Shown here: in pieces, positions 28,569-38,074 of the stretch
How positions within the stretch are numbered: the stretch's first letter is position 1
Layout of the letters: every line of letters starts with the position of its first letter
Source: Peteryoungia ipomoeae
Lineage (GTDB): Bacteria; Pseudomonadota; Alphaproteobacteria; Rhizobiales; Rhizobiaceae
Length of the DNA: 64,000 bases
Assembly (NCBI RefSeq): GCF_004912165.1
Contig: NZ_STGV01000006.1
Span: 62,001-126,000 of the forward strand
Direction: 5' to 3'
Program-made: the position numbers and the translations under genes
The notes under the pieces: model-generated
Databases searched by the model: none
What the model was told of the DNA's origin: nothing
What the model saw: the letters and a program-made list of their open reading frames with translations, nothing else

Positions 28569-29465
28569 TTAACCCGCCCGCCGCGAAGGTGCTTTCGAAC
28601 TCTTCGACTTGGTCTCGCTCTTTGCTGCCTTGGCGCGGCCACCGCCGCTGTTTGCATTTGCCGCTTTGCGCTTTGAGGTCTTGCCCTTCGGTTTGAAGCC
28701 GGCGCTTTCGCGCAGTGCCTGCAGGAGGTCTACGGTTTTTGCTGCCTTCGCCCTCTTCTTCTTTGGCAGACCACGTCCTTCGATCTTGGCTTTGACGAGG
28801 TCGGCTACGGCCTCCTCATAGCGGTCATCGAATGCGCTTGCGTCGAAGCTGCCCTTCTTCGTCCCGATGATGTGTTCGGCAAGTTCAAGCATCTCGCCTT
28901 CGATCTTGAGATCCGGCAGATCCTCGAACGCTTCCGCGGCCGAGCGGACCTCATAGTCGAAATTCAAGGTGGACGCGATCAAGCCCCTTCCATGCGGGCG
29001 AATGAGCACGGTGCGCAGCCGCCTGAAGAGGACGGTTGTTGCGAGTGCCGCGACCTTCGCCTTTTTCATGCCGTCGCGGAGCGTGATGAAGGCCTCCATG
29101 CCCATCTTGTCCGGAGCCAGATAATAGGGCTTGTCGAAATAGGTCGTGTCGATCTGCGAACAGGGAATGAAGCTGCCGATCATCAGTGTCTTGTCGCTCT
29201 CGGGAACGACGGCTGCGACTTCTTCCGGCTCGAAGATGACATACTGTCCGTCCTCCACCTCATAGCCTTTCACCTGATCGTCACGCTCGACCGTCTCCCC
29301 GGTTTCACTGTCGACAAACTCGCGGCTGACGCGGTTTCCGGTTTTGCGATTGAGCGTGTTGAAGGCGATCCGCTCGGACGAAGAGGTCGCCGTATAGAGG
29401 GCTACCGGACAGGAGACCTCACCGAACTTGATGTAACCCTTCCAATTCGCCCTTGGGGATGCCAT
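28569..29465 (-). CDS. ku: Ku protein (NHEJ DNA-end-binding), second copy
   Basis: This 298-residue paralogue has the same core (ANWKGYIKFGEVSCPVALY, FNTLNRKTGNRVSREFVDSETGE) but a longer and more basic tail of about 60 residues rich in Lys, Ala, Ser and Arg. ATG 29465 follows AGGAGAG and opens straight into the family start; the frame extends to 29498 without matching Ku. Paired ku genes in Sinorhizobium are known to act as a heterodimer, and this adjacent pair could do the same. Confidence 0.93.
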   Translation of the reverse strand: MASPRANWKGYIKFGEVSCPVALYTATSSSERIAFNTLNRKTGNRVSREFVDSETGETVERDDQVKGYEVEDGQYVIFEPEEVAAVVPESDKTLMIGSFIPCSQIDTTYFDKPYYLAPDKMGMEAFITLRDGMKKAKVAALATTVLFRRLRTVLIRPHGRGLIASTLNFDYEVRSAAEAFEDLPDLKIEGEMLELAEHIIGTKKGSFDASAFDDRYEEAVADLVKAKIEGRGLPKKKRAKAAKTVDLLQALRESAGFKPKGKTSKRKAANANSGGGRAKAAKSETKSKSSKAPSRRAG

Positions 29466-29798
29466 TGCCCACTCTCCTGACCAGAATTCGAGGTTCAACT
29501 GTGCATGATGCAGATCGTTCCCAAATGGGCAGATGGATTCAAGGATGACGTGCGGCTACCGCGCGTTGCTGAGGAAGCGGGGGTAGTCGATCCGGTCGAG
29601 CGCATCATTGAAGTTTGGTGGTCTCTCGGCATATCAGGTGCTCCGGAGAAGGTTCTCAATCATGTCGATACGCAACTAGGGCAGATCAACATTTCTTGGC
29701 ACGCGTGCGGAGTGAAGCCGTTGCTCGCACGGTCGAGGCGGGTTGCAGCCGCACCGTGTGGCGGCTCTGGCGAGCATGTCGCAAATTTTCCCCCGCCG
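29466..29798. other. Intergenic region between ku and traA
   Basis: About 330 bases with no recognisable gene. A short plus-strand frame crosses it but shows no family features. It marks the boundary between the NHEJ genes and the transfer segment. Confidence 0.5.
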
Positions 29799-32700
29799 TC
29801 ATTTCAATACCATCCCCTTTGACTGCGCCAGCCGCAGGGTCTCGGCCTGTTTGAGCGCGACTGTCGTTCGTTCATGGGCTGCCAGTTGCTGCACGGTCCG
29901 GATCGTGTCCCAAGCGGCGCGCAGTTCATCTTTCTGTGCGGGCTGCATCCCGGCAGAGGCCTTCTCAAACGCCTTTCCGCCCGCGGTCTTGGCCGCGAGC
30001 GGCAGAAAGACGCGTTCCCCAAATCGCTCCGCTACGGCCTTGGCAAAATCCTCAAGCTCGGCCTTCACATCTCTGTTTGCCAGGGCATATGCGAGGCCGG
30101 CGGGCAGGTCGTTTCGATCAATCGCATCACGCACACGCTGAAGCATCTGCCTTGCCGATGGAGATAGAGCAGGAATATCGAGAGACAGCCTGGCGCGGAG
30201 CGCGCGCTCCTCACCTTCAAAGCGGGTGACCGCCTCCGCGCGTTTGGCAATGAACTGCTTGAGATCGCGGGCCAGCCCGGTCACATTGAGTAGCGCTATA
30301 TCGCGAGCCTGCTTGTCTGCGCGGGCCGCAAACAGCCCCGTCTTCCCCTTCAGCGCACCAAAGCTCTCAGGCTGTTCAGTAATCTTTGCGATGGTCGTTG
30401 CAGCCACGGCTGTATCCACCAGCATTGCATCGACGTTCACCGCCTTGAAGGCGGTCTGTGGGTCCGCAAAGACGAGATGAAAGCGAGCCGATACTTCCTG
30501 CCAACTGTCCTTGAGGCGCGGATCGGTCGAGAGCCTGTCTTCGACAGTTTGACCAATCGATCGGGGGAAGATCGTGGTGCCAGAGACCATGGGTTTTGAC
30601 TCCTTCTTTGCAGATGTCGGCGATAGAGCCGACGTCGCTTTGCCAAGACCGAGCTTGGCAGCGACAGCGACAAGACGCGCACCAAGCTCAGCTAGCTTCG
30701 CCGATTGACGGATGGTCCATTGGAGCCGATCGTGTGCGATCGTGCGGGCGACATTCAGCAGATGCAGGCCACGCGCATCGGCGAAACGAAGTGCGGCGCG
30801 ATCGTGCGAGGCACCCCGGTAGTCGAGCGTCGTCTCCTTTGAGCCGGCACGCGAAAGCCGTTCATGCAACCCCGCCATTGCCAGTTTCTCGACAGGCACG
30901 ACGTTCCAGCTATTGCGTTCGACCTCAGTGCCGTCGGGGAGCATCATACGCTCAGAGCCAACGTGCTTAAGGCCGATACGATCACCGATCCTGGCGCTCG
31001 ACGCTTGCATCGCCCGGGCGAGATCGACACCCCAGACAGTGCGCTCCTGACCATCGGCGAAGCCGAGCGTCACATAGTAGCTGTCCCGGTTGCCCGGCTG
31101 GTGCTCGTATGGCGCCTTGCCATGATCGATCAGCACGCCGCCGTGCCGTTGCGTGAACTCTTCCAGCCCGACATAGAGCGCCGCTGTCTCGCGGTGGCGG
31201 GTCATGGCGACATAGGTCAGGTGCCGGTCGAGCGTGCTCGACGCCAGCACCTTGACGCGATCGACTGTGGCACCTTGGCTCTTGTGCACGGTGGTGGCGT
31301 AGCCGTGATCGACATTGGCATAAAACCGCTGCTCGACCACGACATGATGTCGTTCTTCCCCATTGCCGACTTCTGCAACAATCCGCCCAGGCTCAGCTTC
31401 GACGACACGCGCCAGCATGCCATTCTTGACCCCAAGCGATGTTTCATTTTTCAGGAACACGATCTGATCGCCAGCCGCAAAGTGCCGTGTTCCTTCTTCT
31501 GTCTTGAAGGCATGGCCAGTCTCGATCAGGCCGCGCTCGATGAGCTTGCCGCGCGCCAAGTCGTTCAGCTGACGCACGTCCACGCGGCGATGGGCAAGGA
31601 TCAGTGCAGACTTGGTCGGATCGTATTCGTTGTTCCAGTCGTCAATCAATGCCGCGACCGCATCGCCCCTGGTCCAGCCGGTCCGTACCCTGTTCTGTTC
31701 AGCATAAGCGTCGAGCGCTGCCGATACGTTTCCGCGCGCCAGATTAAGGGAGGCATCACGCATCCACTGTTCGCGCTGACGATAGATTGTCTGGAGCTCC
31801 GCATAGCCGATCCGGTCTGCAATGGCGCGGAAAGCGGCACCTGCTTCAATCGGCTGAAGCTGTTCGGGATCGCCGACCAGAACAAGCTTGGCACCGGACG
31901 AGGTCACGGCTTCGACGAAGAGGGCCATCTGCCGGGATGAGACCATGCCGGCCTCGTCCATCACGAGAACCGTCTTGTCATCCAGCAGGTCTTTCCCCTG
32001 GCTCCAGCGCAACTCCCAGGACGACAATGTGCGCGAGACAATGCCGGCTTCCTTTTCCAACCCCTCCGCCGCCTTGCCCGCCAGAGCACCACCAACAACG
32101 CGGTAACCTTCTGCCTCCCAGGCTTCACGGGCAGCCTTCATCATGGTCGTCTTGCCGGCGCCGGCGCGGCCAATCACAGCGGCGATGCGCGGCGGGCCGG
32201 AGATCTGTTCGATCGCGACCTTCTGTTCATCCGACAAATGTCTGTGGCGCCCGAAGACGGCCGAAAGGGCGGTGCCACTGACCCCATGCGACGCGCGCCG
32301 AGACAGCCAGATCGCCTGGTTGGCCATGATGGTTTCGAGCTTGATGAGCTCCCGCGTCGTGTATTTCGCGGGCTGCCTCATCCCGGTCGAGAACCCGATC
32401 CGCTCGCGGTCGAGGCGTAGCGTCTGCGGGTGCTGCAGGACCCTCGCCATCAGGCTTTGGAAGACAGCTGCATCATCGATGTAGCGCGCCAGGATTTTGG
32501 CGACATCGCGCTCGTCGAAGACGCTTTTTTCGCGGCTGATCAGGTCGAGCACGATCTCCGGCCTGATCTCGATACGACGGGCATTTTCGGAGCGGATTGC
32601 TTCTTGAAGCGCCAGCCGCTCCAGCGCTGCTTTCTCTTCCGCGCTTTCCGCCTTCCGCTCGATAGCCTTGACGTCGACGCCGAGATGGATGGTCGGTTCA

Positions 32701-33380
32701 AGATCGATATCCTGCTTCTTGAACGAACGGCCATCGACACGGATATCGAGACCAGCCATTGCGAGGTGCTTATTCTGGAAGGCAAACCAGCCATCGCGGA
32801 ATGTGTTGAAGTCCTGCGTGCTGCCGGCCCAAAGCTCGTAGACGATCTTGCCGGCATCATTGCGGACAACCTGACCATCAGGTCCGGTCAGTGCTACCTT
32901 CTTCGGCCCGAACCCGTCTTCAGAAAGCGGCCGCAATGTCGTCATCAGGTGGATGTGCGGGTTGCCGGGGGCATCATGAAAGACCCAGTCGGCCACCATG
33001 CCCTTGGCCGTGATGTAGTTGGCGACGAAGTCCCGCACCAGATCGATGTTCTGCTCGGGGGAAAGTTCGATCGGCAGGGCGATGGTGACATCCTTGGCGA
33101 GCTGGGCATCGGCACGTTTCTCGAATGCTTCGACCTTGTTCCAGAAGGCTTCCGATGAGCCTGATACCGATCGATCGGCAATCATCGACCGCAGCCATTC
33201 TGGCGCGTTCTCAGGGATGACGAACTCTTCGTGAAGCAGGTCCTGCTTGCGGGAATAGTCGATGGTCCTCGCTTCCCGCTCAAAATCCATCTTGGCGCAA
33301 TGCCGGTAGGCCGCCGACAGCAAGGCGCTGCGACCGGAGCCGCGAGTAATGATGCTGACTGAGAAGTGCGGCACAGCCAC
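29799..33380 (-). CDS. traA: Conjugative relaxase/helicase TraA (Ti-plasmid type)
   Basis: This 1193-residue protein has an N-terminal MobA/MobL (MOBQ-type) relaxase with probable nucleophile Y25 in SAAYRHCAK and the three-histidine metal site H135, H142 and H144 (VFHDAPGNPHIHL), followed by an ATP-dependent TraI/RecD-like helicase with Walker A at about residues 404-412 (GRAGAGKTT) and Walker B D475-E476 (VLVMDEAG). It should nick oriT and unwind the transferred strand. Its start lies about 80 bases from the oriT core. The length is above the about 1100 residues of pTi TraA and the motifs are intact, so it is probably functional. Confidence 0.94.
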   Translation of the reverse strand: MAVPHFSVSIITRGSGRSALLSAAYRHCAKMDFEREARTIDYSRKQDLLHEEFVIPENAPEWLRSMIADRSVSGSSEAFWNKVEAFEKRADAQLAKDVTIALPIELSPEQNIDLVRDFVANYITAKGMVADWVFHDAPGNPHIHLMTTLRPLSEDGFGPKKVALTGPDGQVVRNDAGKIVYELWAGSTQDFNTFRDGWFAFQNKHLAMAGLDIRVDGRSFKKQDIDLEPTIHLGVDVKAIERKAESAEEKAALERLALQEAIRSENARRIEIRPEIVLDLISREKSVFDERDVAKILARYIDDAAVFQSLMARVLQHPQTLRLDRERIGFSTGMRQPAKYTTRELIKLETIMANQAIWLSRRASHGVSGTALSAVFGRHRHLSDEQKVAIEQISGPPRIAAVIGRAGAGKTTMMKAAREAWEAEGYRVVGGALAGKAAEGLEKEAGIVSRTLSSWELRWSQGKDLLDDKTVLVMDEAGMVSSRQMALFVEAVTSSGAKLVLVGDPEQLQPIEAGAAFRAIADRIGYAELQTIYRQREQWMRDASLNLARGNVSAALDAYAEQNRVRTGWTRGDAVAALIDDWNNEYDPTKSALILAHRRVDVRQLNDLARGKLIERGLIETGHAFKTEEGTRHFAAGDQIVFLKNETSLGVKNGMLARVVEAEPGRIVAEVGNGEERHHVVVEQRFYANVDHGYATTVHKSQGATVDRVKVLASSTLDRHLTYVAMTRHRETAALYVGLEEFTQRHGGVLIDHGKAPYEHQPGNRDSYYVTLGFADGQERTVWGVDLARAMQASSARIGDRIGLKHVGSERMMLPDGTEVERNSWNVVPVEKLAMAGLHERLSRAGSKETTLDYRGASHDRAALRFADARGLHLLNVARTIAHDRLQWTIRQSAKLAELGARLVAVAAKLGLGKATSALSPTSAKKESKPMVSGTTIFPRSIGQTVEDRLSTDPRLKDSWQEVSARFHLVFADPQTAFKAVNVDAMLVDTAVAATTIAKITEQPESFGALKGKTGLFAARADKQARDIALLNVTGLARDLKQFIAKRAEAVTRFEGEERALRARLSLDIPALSPSARQMLQRVRDAIDRNDLPAGLAYALANRDVKAELEDFAKAVAERFGERVFLPLAAKTAGGKAFEKASAGMQPAQKDELRAAWDTIRTVQQLAAHERTTVALKQAETLRLAQSKGMVLK

Positions 33381-33460
33381 GGTGGCAAGCCTCCTTTGAA
33401 CGCAACAATCCAGGTGGTTCGTCGAGCAGGGAGGTCAGGCGCAACCGCTCAAATTCAGGG

Positions 33461-33492
33461 CGTCGCTTAAGCGACGTATAATTGCGCCCTTA
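33461..33492. other. oriT core of Ti/RSF1010 (MOBQ) type
   Basis: A perfect 16-base palindrome CGTCGCTTAAGCGACG (33461-33476) is followed by TATAATTGCGCCCTTA (33477-33492). An inverted repeat next to a TGCGCCCT nick region is the layout of RSF1010 and pTi origins of transfer; this copy agrees closely with the pTi form as I remember it. It lies between divergent traA and traC as on Ti and Sym plasmids. The nick is expected within the ATTGCGCCC part. Confidence 0.82.
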
Positions 33493-33643
33493 GATCCGCT
33501 TCTTCGAACCGGCGGGATCATTGGCCAAATGCTGACGCTTTGGCGAGATGCAGATCTGCACCTTCCAACCGGAGGAAAAGTGAAGGACGCTGCCCCCCAC
33601 TCCGATCCAGGATAGCGACAGCGAGATTACGGGAAGACAGCGG

Positions 33644-33919
33644 ATGAAGAAGCCAACCTCAAAGATCAGGGAAGAGATCGCGCGCCTGCAGGAACAACTC
33701 AAGCAGGCAGAAACCCGGGATGCAGAGCGCATCGGACGCCTTGCCCTTCGCGCGGGGCTTGGTGAGCTCGATCTCGAAGAAACACAGCTCCTTGCAGCAT
33801 TCGAAGAGCTTGCTGCGCGGTTTCGAGGAGCCGCCGGAAAACGCACAGATGCCGGTCGCACTTCGAAGGCCACGACGCTCCACCCTGGCGAAACTGAGGG
33901 GCAAATTGCAGAAGGCTGA
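33644..33919 (+). CDS. traC: Conjugal transfer protein TraC (oriT accessory)
   Basis: This 91-residue protein matches rhizobial TraC, beginning [16 protein letters not shown], and has a long N-terminal coiled-coil helix rich in Glu, Gln, Arg and Leu. It is thought to be a relaxosome component needed for efficient transfer. It sits about 150 bases downstream of oriT and 4 bases before traD. Confidence 0.88.
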   Translation: MKKPTSKIREEIARLQEQLKQAETRDAERIGRLALRAGLGELDLEETQLLAAFEELAARFRGAAGKRTDAGRTSKATTLHPGETEGQIAEG

Positions 33920-33923
33920 ACGT

Positions 33924-34310
33924 ATGATCAAGATGACAGTTGCCGAGGCCAGAAAGAAAGATGCCAGAGACAAGATCGAATTTGGAGGACTGATCGTGAA
34001 GGCAGGCCTGCGCTACGAGAAGCGCGCATTGCTCTACGGTCTTCTGCTTGACGCTGCCGGGCGGATCAAAGTCGACGATAACGAACGTAAACGTCTGCTT
34101 CATCTCGCTCCTGCCGATCGTGTGTCACTTCACAGACATGAATCGATAGTCAGTTCCCGATTCGAAACTCTCGTTGGACACTGGAGGGTGAAAGCGCGAT
34201 TCTGCTGCAATGGTCGTACAACCTTACCAGCATTATGTGGAGCGACGGGACGGGACAAAAAACATGTCCCGGTTCTATGCATTGTCGATCGAGGCAAACC
34301 TGTTTGGTGA
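33924..34310 (+). CDS. traD: Conjugal transfer protein TraD with an unusual C-terminal extension
   Basis: The first about 70 residues match TraD ([41 protein letters not shown]), a small protein of the rhizobial oriT region. The frame then continues for about 55 more residues (from about SLHRHESIV) without family character, and its last 101 bases overlap the WGR gene in another frame. Family members are usually about 70 residues, so the stop may have been lost by mutation. ATG 33924 has AGAAGG upstream; ATG 33933 is possible. traG, which normally follows traD, is absent. Confidence 0.75.
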   Translation: MIKMTVAEARKKDARDKIEFGGLIVKAGLRYEKRALLYGLLLDAAGRIKVDDNERKRLLHLAPADRVSLHRHESIVSSRFETLVGHWRVKARFCCNGRTTLPALCGATGRDKKHVPVLCIVDRGKPVW

Positions 34311-34467
34311 AGCTTGCCTGATACGTCGATGGGGACGGATAGGCGCAAATGGTCGGACCATGACGCATCAGTTTGAGCGCGAACAGGATGCCGTTGCGCT
34401 ATTCCTTGAACTTATTCGTCAGAAGCGGAGACGAGGATATAGAATGCTGTCGGACAACAAGACCTGA
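34210..34467 (+). CDS. Small WGR-domain protein
   Basis: This 85-residue protein is nearly all WGR domain ([19 protein letters not shown], then the [15 protein letters not shown] helix), which binds nucleic acids in some proteins. Start ATG 34210 opens into [20 protein letters not shown], part of the known family, although its ribosome site is weak; ATG 34264 is the alternative. Such small proteins recur near rhizobial plasmid transfer genes. Its role is not known. Confidence 0.8.
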   Translation: MVVQPYQHYVERRDGTKNMSRFYALSIEANLFGEACLIRRWGRIGANGRTMTHQFEREQDAVALFLELIRQKRRRGYRMLSDNKT

Positions 34468-34664
34468 TTTTTATCGGGAGATAAGAATTCTGATCCCAGC
34501 CAGTGTTTCAGCCTACTCACAATCAAGCGGTTGAACACGGCTGGCTGGTCGACGGCAAAGGTTCCGCTCCTAAAGTAACCGACAAATCATGCTTAGAGGT
34601 GCGGCCGTTTAGAAAGGCGCTTGAACGGGGCCGACGCCCTCTCATGAAGGTGTCGACCGATGAC

Positions 34665-35606
34665 TCAAGGAGTGACGCTTCCGGTGTCAGTAGAGTCTGT
34701 CGAGTCTCTGGCAAGGGCAACGTCTTCTGGATCTGGCCCTACCGGATCTGGCTCAGTTACCATGTCGTCACCCGGCTCGATTGTCGGAGGAGTCTCCAGC
34801 TCGATGACTGGATCCAGCACGGGATCGACGACCGGTTCGACCGGCGCGGCTGCAGCCAGCTCCTCTCGGATCTCGTCGATCTTGCCCACAGCCGGTCCGA
34901 CGCCGAGCGTTGTCTTTGCCCATTCGAGCATCTCATCATCGATTACGGTGCCGGGCCTGGCGGTCGCCTCGAGCGCTGCTCGCAGCGCTTCGTCATCAAC
35001 TGCTGCATCGGTTGGCAGGATGTCGACACCGTTGGAAAGTTCATAGGTCGCATAGGCCACGGCATAGTCACGGATAGCGGCCATGCGAGGATCCGACGAG
35101 TTGAGGTATGCGTGGTAGTTGCGGTTCAGCGAATTCAGTCCTGCGAGCTTCGCCTGGATCGGTCTGGTCTTCGGCTTCTCCCGCGGAACAGATGCCAACG
35201 TCGTTACAGGTTCGATTATATGACCTACAGTTGGTTTAGCGGCGGGTCGCTTGGCCCGCTTATCGGAAAGGTGTGTCTTGCTGGATTTGGCCTTCTTGCC
35301 GGTGATCGTCGCGATAGCATCGGAGAAGACGTTTGCTCTCTGGCCGCGGTCGATGCTGCGTGCATTCTTGCTCTCATGGCCGCGGCTGTTTCCGCCACTG
35401 TTATTCCCGCTCTTGCCGCTGCTCTTCCCGCCATCTTTGCCGCCGCTACCTCCGCTCTTCCCGCCCCCGTTACCGCTGCCACCGCCCTTGTCCTTGGCAA
35501 AGGCAGCAGTTGTGCCGATCCCAGCTCCGTCTGCAATCAGTGCAAAGGGTGCAACGGAAATAGCCAGAGAAAGACAGGCCGCGGCGGCCAATTTAGCAAA
35601 CTGCAT
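34665..35606 (-). CDS. Secreted low-complexity Gly/Ser/Lys-rich hypothetical protein
   Basis: This 313-residue protein has a signal peptide (MQFAKLAAAACLSLAISVA, cleavage probably after AFA or earlier) and then a Gly-Gly-Lys-Ser low-complexity stretch at about residues 37-75. A conserved-looking core follows (LNSLNRNYHAYLNSSDPRMAAIRDYAVA), and the C-terminal 70 residues are rich in Asp, Pro and Glu. A GGAGG six bases before ATG 35606 supports this start over 35621. I do not recognise a function; a cell-surface or periplasmic matrix-like protein would fit. It lies just past the transfer segment. Confidence 0.75.
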   Translation of the reverse strand: MQFAKLAAAACLSLAISVAPFALIADGAGIGTTAAFAKDKGGGSGNGGGKSGGSGGKDGGKSSGKSGNNSGGNSRGHESKNARSIDRGQRANVFSDAIATITGKKAKSSKTHLSDKRAKRPAAKPTVGHIIEPVTTLASVPREKPKTRPIQAKLAGLNSLNRNYHAYLNSSDPRMAAIRDYAVAYATYELSNGVDILPTDAAVDDEALRAALEATARPGTVIDDEMLEWAKTTLGVGPAVGKIDEIREELAAAAPVEPVVDPVLDPVIELETPPTIEPGDDMVTEPDPVGPDPEDVALARDSTDSTDTGSVTP

Positions 35607-35977
35607 CTGTATCCTCCGCACCAGAACACCGTGCTCGCGTCGGCACGCTTAACAGCGCAAACACTTGCAGACGGCGATGACCATGCCGCTAACGCTTTCA
35701 TTTGAAATTTAGGAGATTATCCGATTGGGTTTCGCAGGCCGCATCGTGCTCTGAACCCGTTCTGGCTTTGCCAAAACGCCAAAGGTGCACAAAGATTCCA
35801 ATTGTGGCTGCTCGGCATGGGTAATGTTTTGGCCGGGATTGTGTTTGAAGCCCTGCCATCGAGAGAATGGACATGGACGGCCTGAAGGAGCGCCACAAGA
35901 TCACAAGTCGGAGCTTGGCAATGGCGGCGGACGGCAGTTCGTGCGCTTCGCCGCAGCGTTGGAGTGAGCTATCAATA
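35607..35977. other. Intergenic region downstream of the sensor kinase gene
   Basis: About 370 bases, containing only short frames without family features. It separates the secreted protein from the two-component system. Confidence 0.5.
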
Positions 35978-37369
35978 TCAACCGGTTTCGCCGAGAGGTG
36001 CAGGAAGACCTCGATCTTCATTTTCATCGGCTGGAAAAGAGAGTTCGCACTGAAAGCCCGAGCGCCCGCTCGCTAATGTCACGGTCCTTAAGGCCATTGT
36101 ACCGTTCATCTGCGCCATGAGCTTGTCGACGATCGCAAGACCGAGACCGGCTCCAGGTTTGCTGGTCTGGCCGCGCTTGAAACGCGTCCGGTAGACATTT
36201 GGATCGGGATCGGAGAGGACTGAAACGCTGTTGGTCATGGTGATCAGCCCATCCTTCGTTACGGCGACCATGATGGGCTCTCCCTCGGACCCATAGCGGG
36301 CTGCATTTTCCAGAAGATTGTTGAAGGCAATCGCGAAGGCGTCAGGGTCAATCGCCCGCATGAGCTCCGACAGGCCCGGCGATGGCTGAACTATGATGGT
36401 TGCCGTCGGATGGGAGCGCTGAAAGCTTTCGACAAGCAGATCGACGAGGGCGATCAAGTCGACCGGTGTGCGCGCGAACCCGATGCCTGCCTCCGCGCGG
36501 GAGAGTTGCAACAGTTTCTCCAGCATCAGAGATAAGCGGCGCAGCGCTTCAAGGACACGTTCCGATCGAGACTTGTCCTGCGGCTCGCTCAATTGTTGGG
36601 AGAGCAGTTCCATCTGGGCGAGCGCCCCGGCAAGGGGTGTGCGCAGTTCGTGCGCGCTGTTGGCAGCAAGGTCCCGCTCGGCCTCTATTGCCTGTTTCAG
36701 ACGTGCGAGCAGCGTGTTTATCGAGCCCGGGATCGTCGCAATTTCTGTCGGCAGGCCACCGAGAGCGATCGGTTCGAGATTGCTTCCGTCTCGTACGCTG
36801 ATCGCGTCCCGCAATGCGTTGACGGGGCGTGTCGCGCGCACCACAATCCAGCGGGTCGCGACCATGCCAAGCGGCAGAAGCAGCAGGATAGGCAAGAGCA
36901 GCGTCAAGGCGCTTTCGAGTGTCGCTTCGCGGCGATGCGCGAGTGAATCTGCCACCTGTATGAAGAGCGTATCGCTGACGGTCGCGATGGTGAAGATCCT
37001 GACGCCGTCGCCGCTCCAGAAACCTGGGGCAAGTGGCGCGGGATAAGGCTCCGTCCCGACATTGTGCGAATGCATCAGCACGCGTCCTGCGGCATCGCGC
37101 ACCTGGTAGGTCAGGTATTCGTCGGCTGCGCCCGGGGTAAGGGCGGCGACCCGGTTCGGCTCGCTGCCGGCGTCACGGCGGAAATGGTCGTCGACCACCA
37201 GAGGGGCCAGACGTTCCGTGGTTTCCTGCAGGGCGCTATCGAAGACCTCGTCAAATTCCGCGCGCATGACATGGATCGAAAGCCCGACTGCGATTGTCCA
37301 GAAGACGGCAAGCAGGATCGACAGTGACCAGACGAGGCGTCCGGCAAGGCTTCGGGTCTCAAATCGCAT
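35978..37369 (-). CDS. Sensor histidine kinase (PmrB/QseC-like)
   Basis: This 463-residue inner-membrane kinase has transmembrane segments at about residues 11-33 and 153-176 flanking a periplasmic sensor region, then a HAMP-like region and the kinase core. The phospho-acceptor is H240 in NSAHELRTPLAG, followed by NLLENAARYG and the G-boxes including GAGLGLAIVDKLM. The start at ATG 37369 overlaps the regulator stop by 11 bases. Together with that regulator and the nearby eptA gene it resembles PmrAB or QseBC systems that respond to cationic peptides, metals or acid. No ligand-specific motif is visible. Confidence 0.9.
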   Translation of the reverse strand: MRFETRSLAGRLVWSLSILLAVFWTIAVGLSIHVMRAEFDEVFDSALQETTERLAPLVVDDHFRRDAGSEPNRVAALTPGAADEYLTYQVRDAAGRVLMHSHNVGTEPYPAPLAPGFWSGDGVRIFTIATVSDTLFIQVADSLAHRREATLESALTLLLPILLLLPLGMVATRWIVVRATRPVNALRDAISVRDGSNLEPIALGGLPTEIATIPGSINTLLARLKQAIEAERDLAANSAHELRTPLAGALAQMELLSQQLSEPQDKSRSERVLEALRRLSLMLEKLLQLSRAEAGIGFARTPVDLIALVDLLVESFQRSHPTATIIVQPSPGLSELMRAIDPDAFAIAFNNLLENAARYGSEGEPIMVAVTKDGLITMTNSVSVLSDPDPNVYRTRFKRGQTSKPGAGLGLAIVDKLMAQMNGTMALRTVTLASGRSGFQCELSFPADENEDRGLPAPLGETG

Positions 37370-38027
37370 CGGCAGAAATCCTGTAGCCGACGCCTCGCAC
37401 GGTCTCGATAGCTTGCCTGCCCAGCTTTCTGCGCAGGCGGCTGACATAAACTTCCACAGTATTGCTCTCGACCTCCGCCCCGAAGGCATAGAGCGCCTCT
37501 TCGATCTGTGCTTTGGAAACGATGGCGCGCTTTCGCGCGATCAACCGGTCCAGCACGGCCCATTCGCGTGACGAAAGCAGAATCTCCTCGCCGTCCTCGG
37601 CAGTGATCCGTCGCTCGGAAGCGTAAATCGCGATGCCACCGATCAGGAGATCAGGCAATTTGTGCGTTCCATAGCGCCGTGACACGGCGTGTATGCGCGC
37701 CTGCAATTCGCCGAGATCGACAGGCTTCACCAGATAGTCGTCTGCTCCGGCGTTCAGTCCGGCGATCCGGTCGGACACTTGGTCATGCGCCGTCATGATG
37801 ATGACCGGCATTTCGTCGCGGCGGGCGCGCATGGCCTTGAGGATGTCGAGCCCGCTGCCATCCGGCAATCGCAAATCCAGGAGAACGAGATCATATGCGG
37901 CGGCCTCGAGGCTCGCTTCAGCCTCGTCTCGCGTGAGCGCCCAGTCCACGGCATGGCCCTGGCGGTCCACATAGGTCTTCACAGCATCGCCCAGCATCTC
38001 GTCGTCTTCCACCAAGAGAACCCGCAT
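37359..38027 (-). CDS. OmpR-family response regulator (PmrA/QseB-like)
   Basis: This 222-residue regulator has a receiver domain with phospho-acceptor D51 in VLLDLRLPDG, a switch lysine in LVKPVDL and a C-terminal winged-helix DNA-binding domain (LLSSREWAVLDRLIARKRAIVSKAQIEEALY and the SNTVEVYVSRLRRKL recognition helix). It probably binds the 20-base box that occurs in front of its own gene and of eptA (38075-38094 and 41182-41201). Confidence 0.93.
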   Translation of the reverse strand: MRVLLVEDDEMLGDAVKTYVDRQGHAVDWALTRDEAEASLEAAAYDLVLLDLRLPDGSGLDILKAMRARRDEMPVIIMTAHDQVSDRIAGLNAGADDYLVKPVDLGELQARIHAVSRRYGTHKLPDLLIGGIAIYASERRITAEDGEEILLSSREWAVLDRLIARKRAIVSKAQIEEALYAFGAEVESNTVEVYVSRLRRKLGRQAIETVRGVGYRISADAI

Positions 38028-38074
38028 CCCGATAACCTCTATTCAAGCGGCTATGTCATCATTCATTGCAGCTG

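Noticed and set aside
29505..29822. Short plus-strand frame between ku and traA
   Set aside because: No recognisable domain, no clear ribosome site, and it runs into the end of traA.
34503..35705. Plus-strand frame covering the secreted protein gene
   Set aside because: The minus-strand frame has a signal peptide and ribosome site; this one has none.
35698..36027. Short minus-strand frame past the sensor kinase
   Set aside because: Overlaps the kinase gene end and shows no family features.
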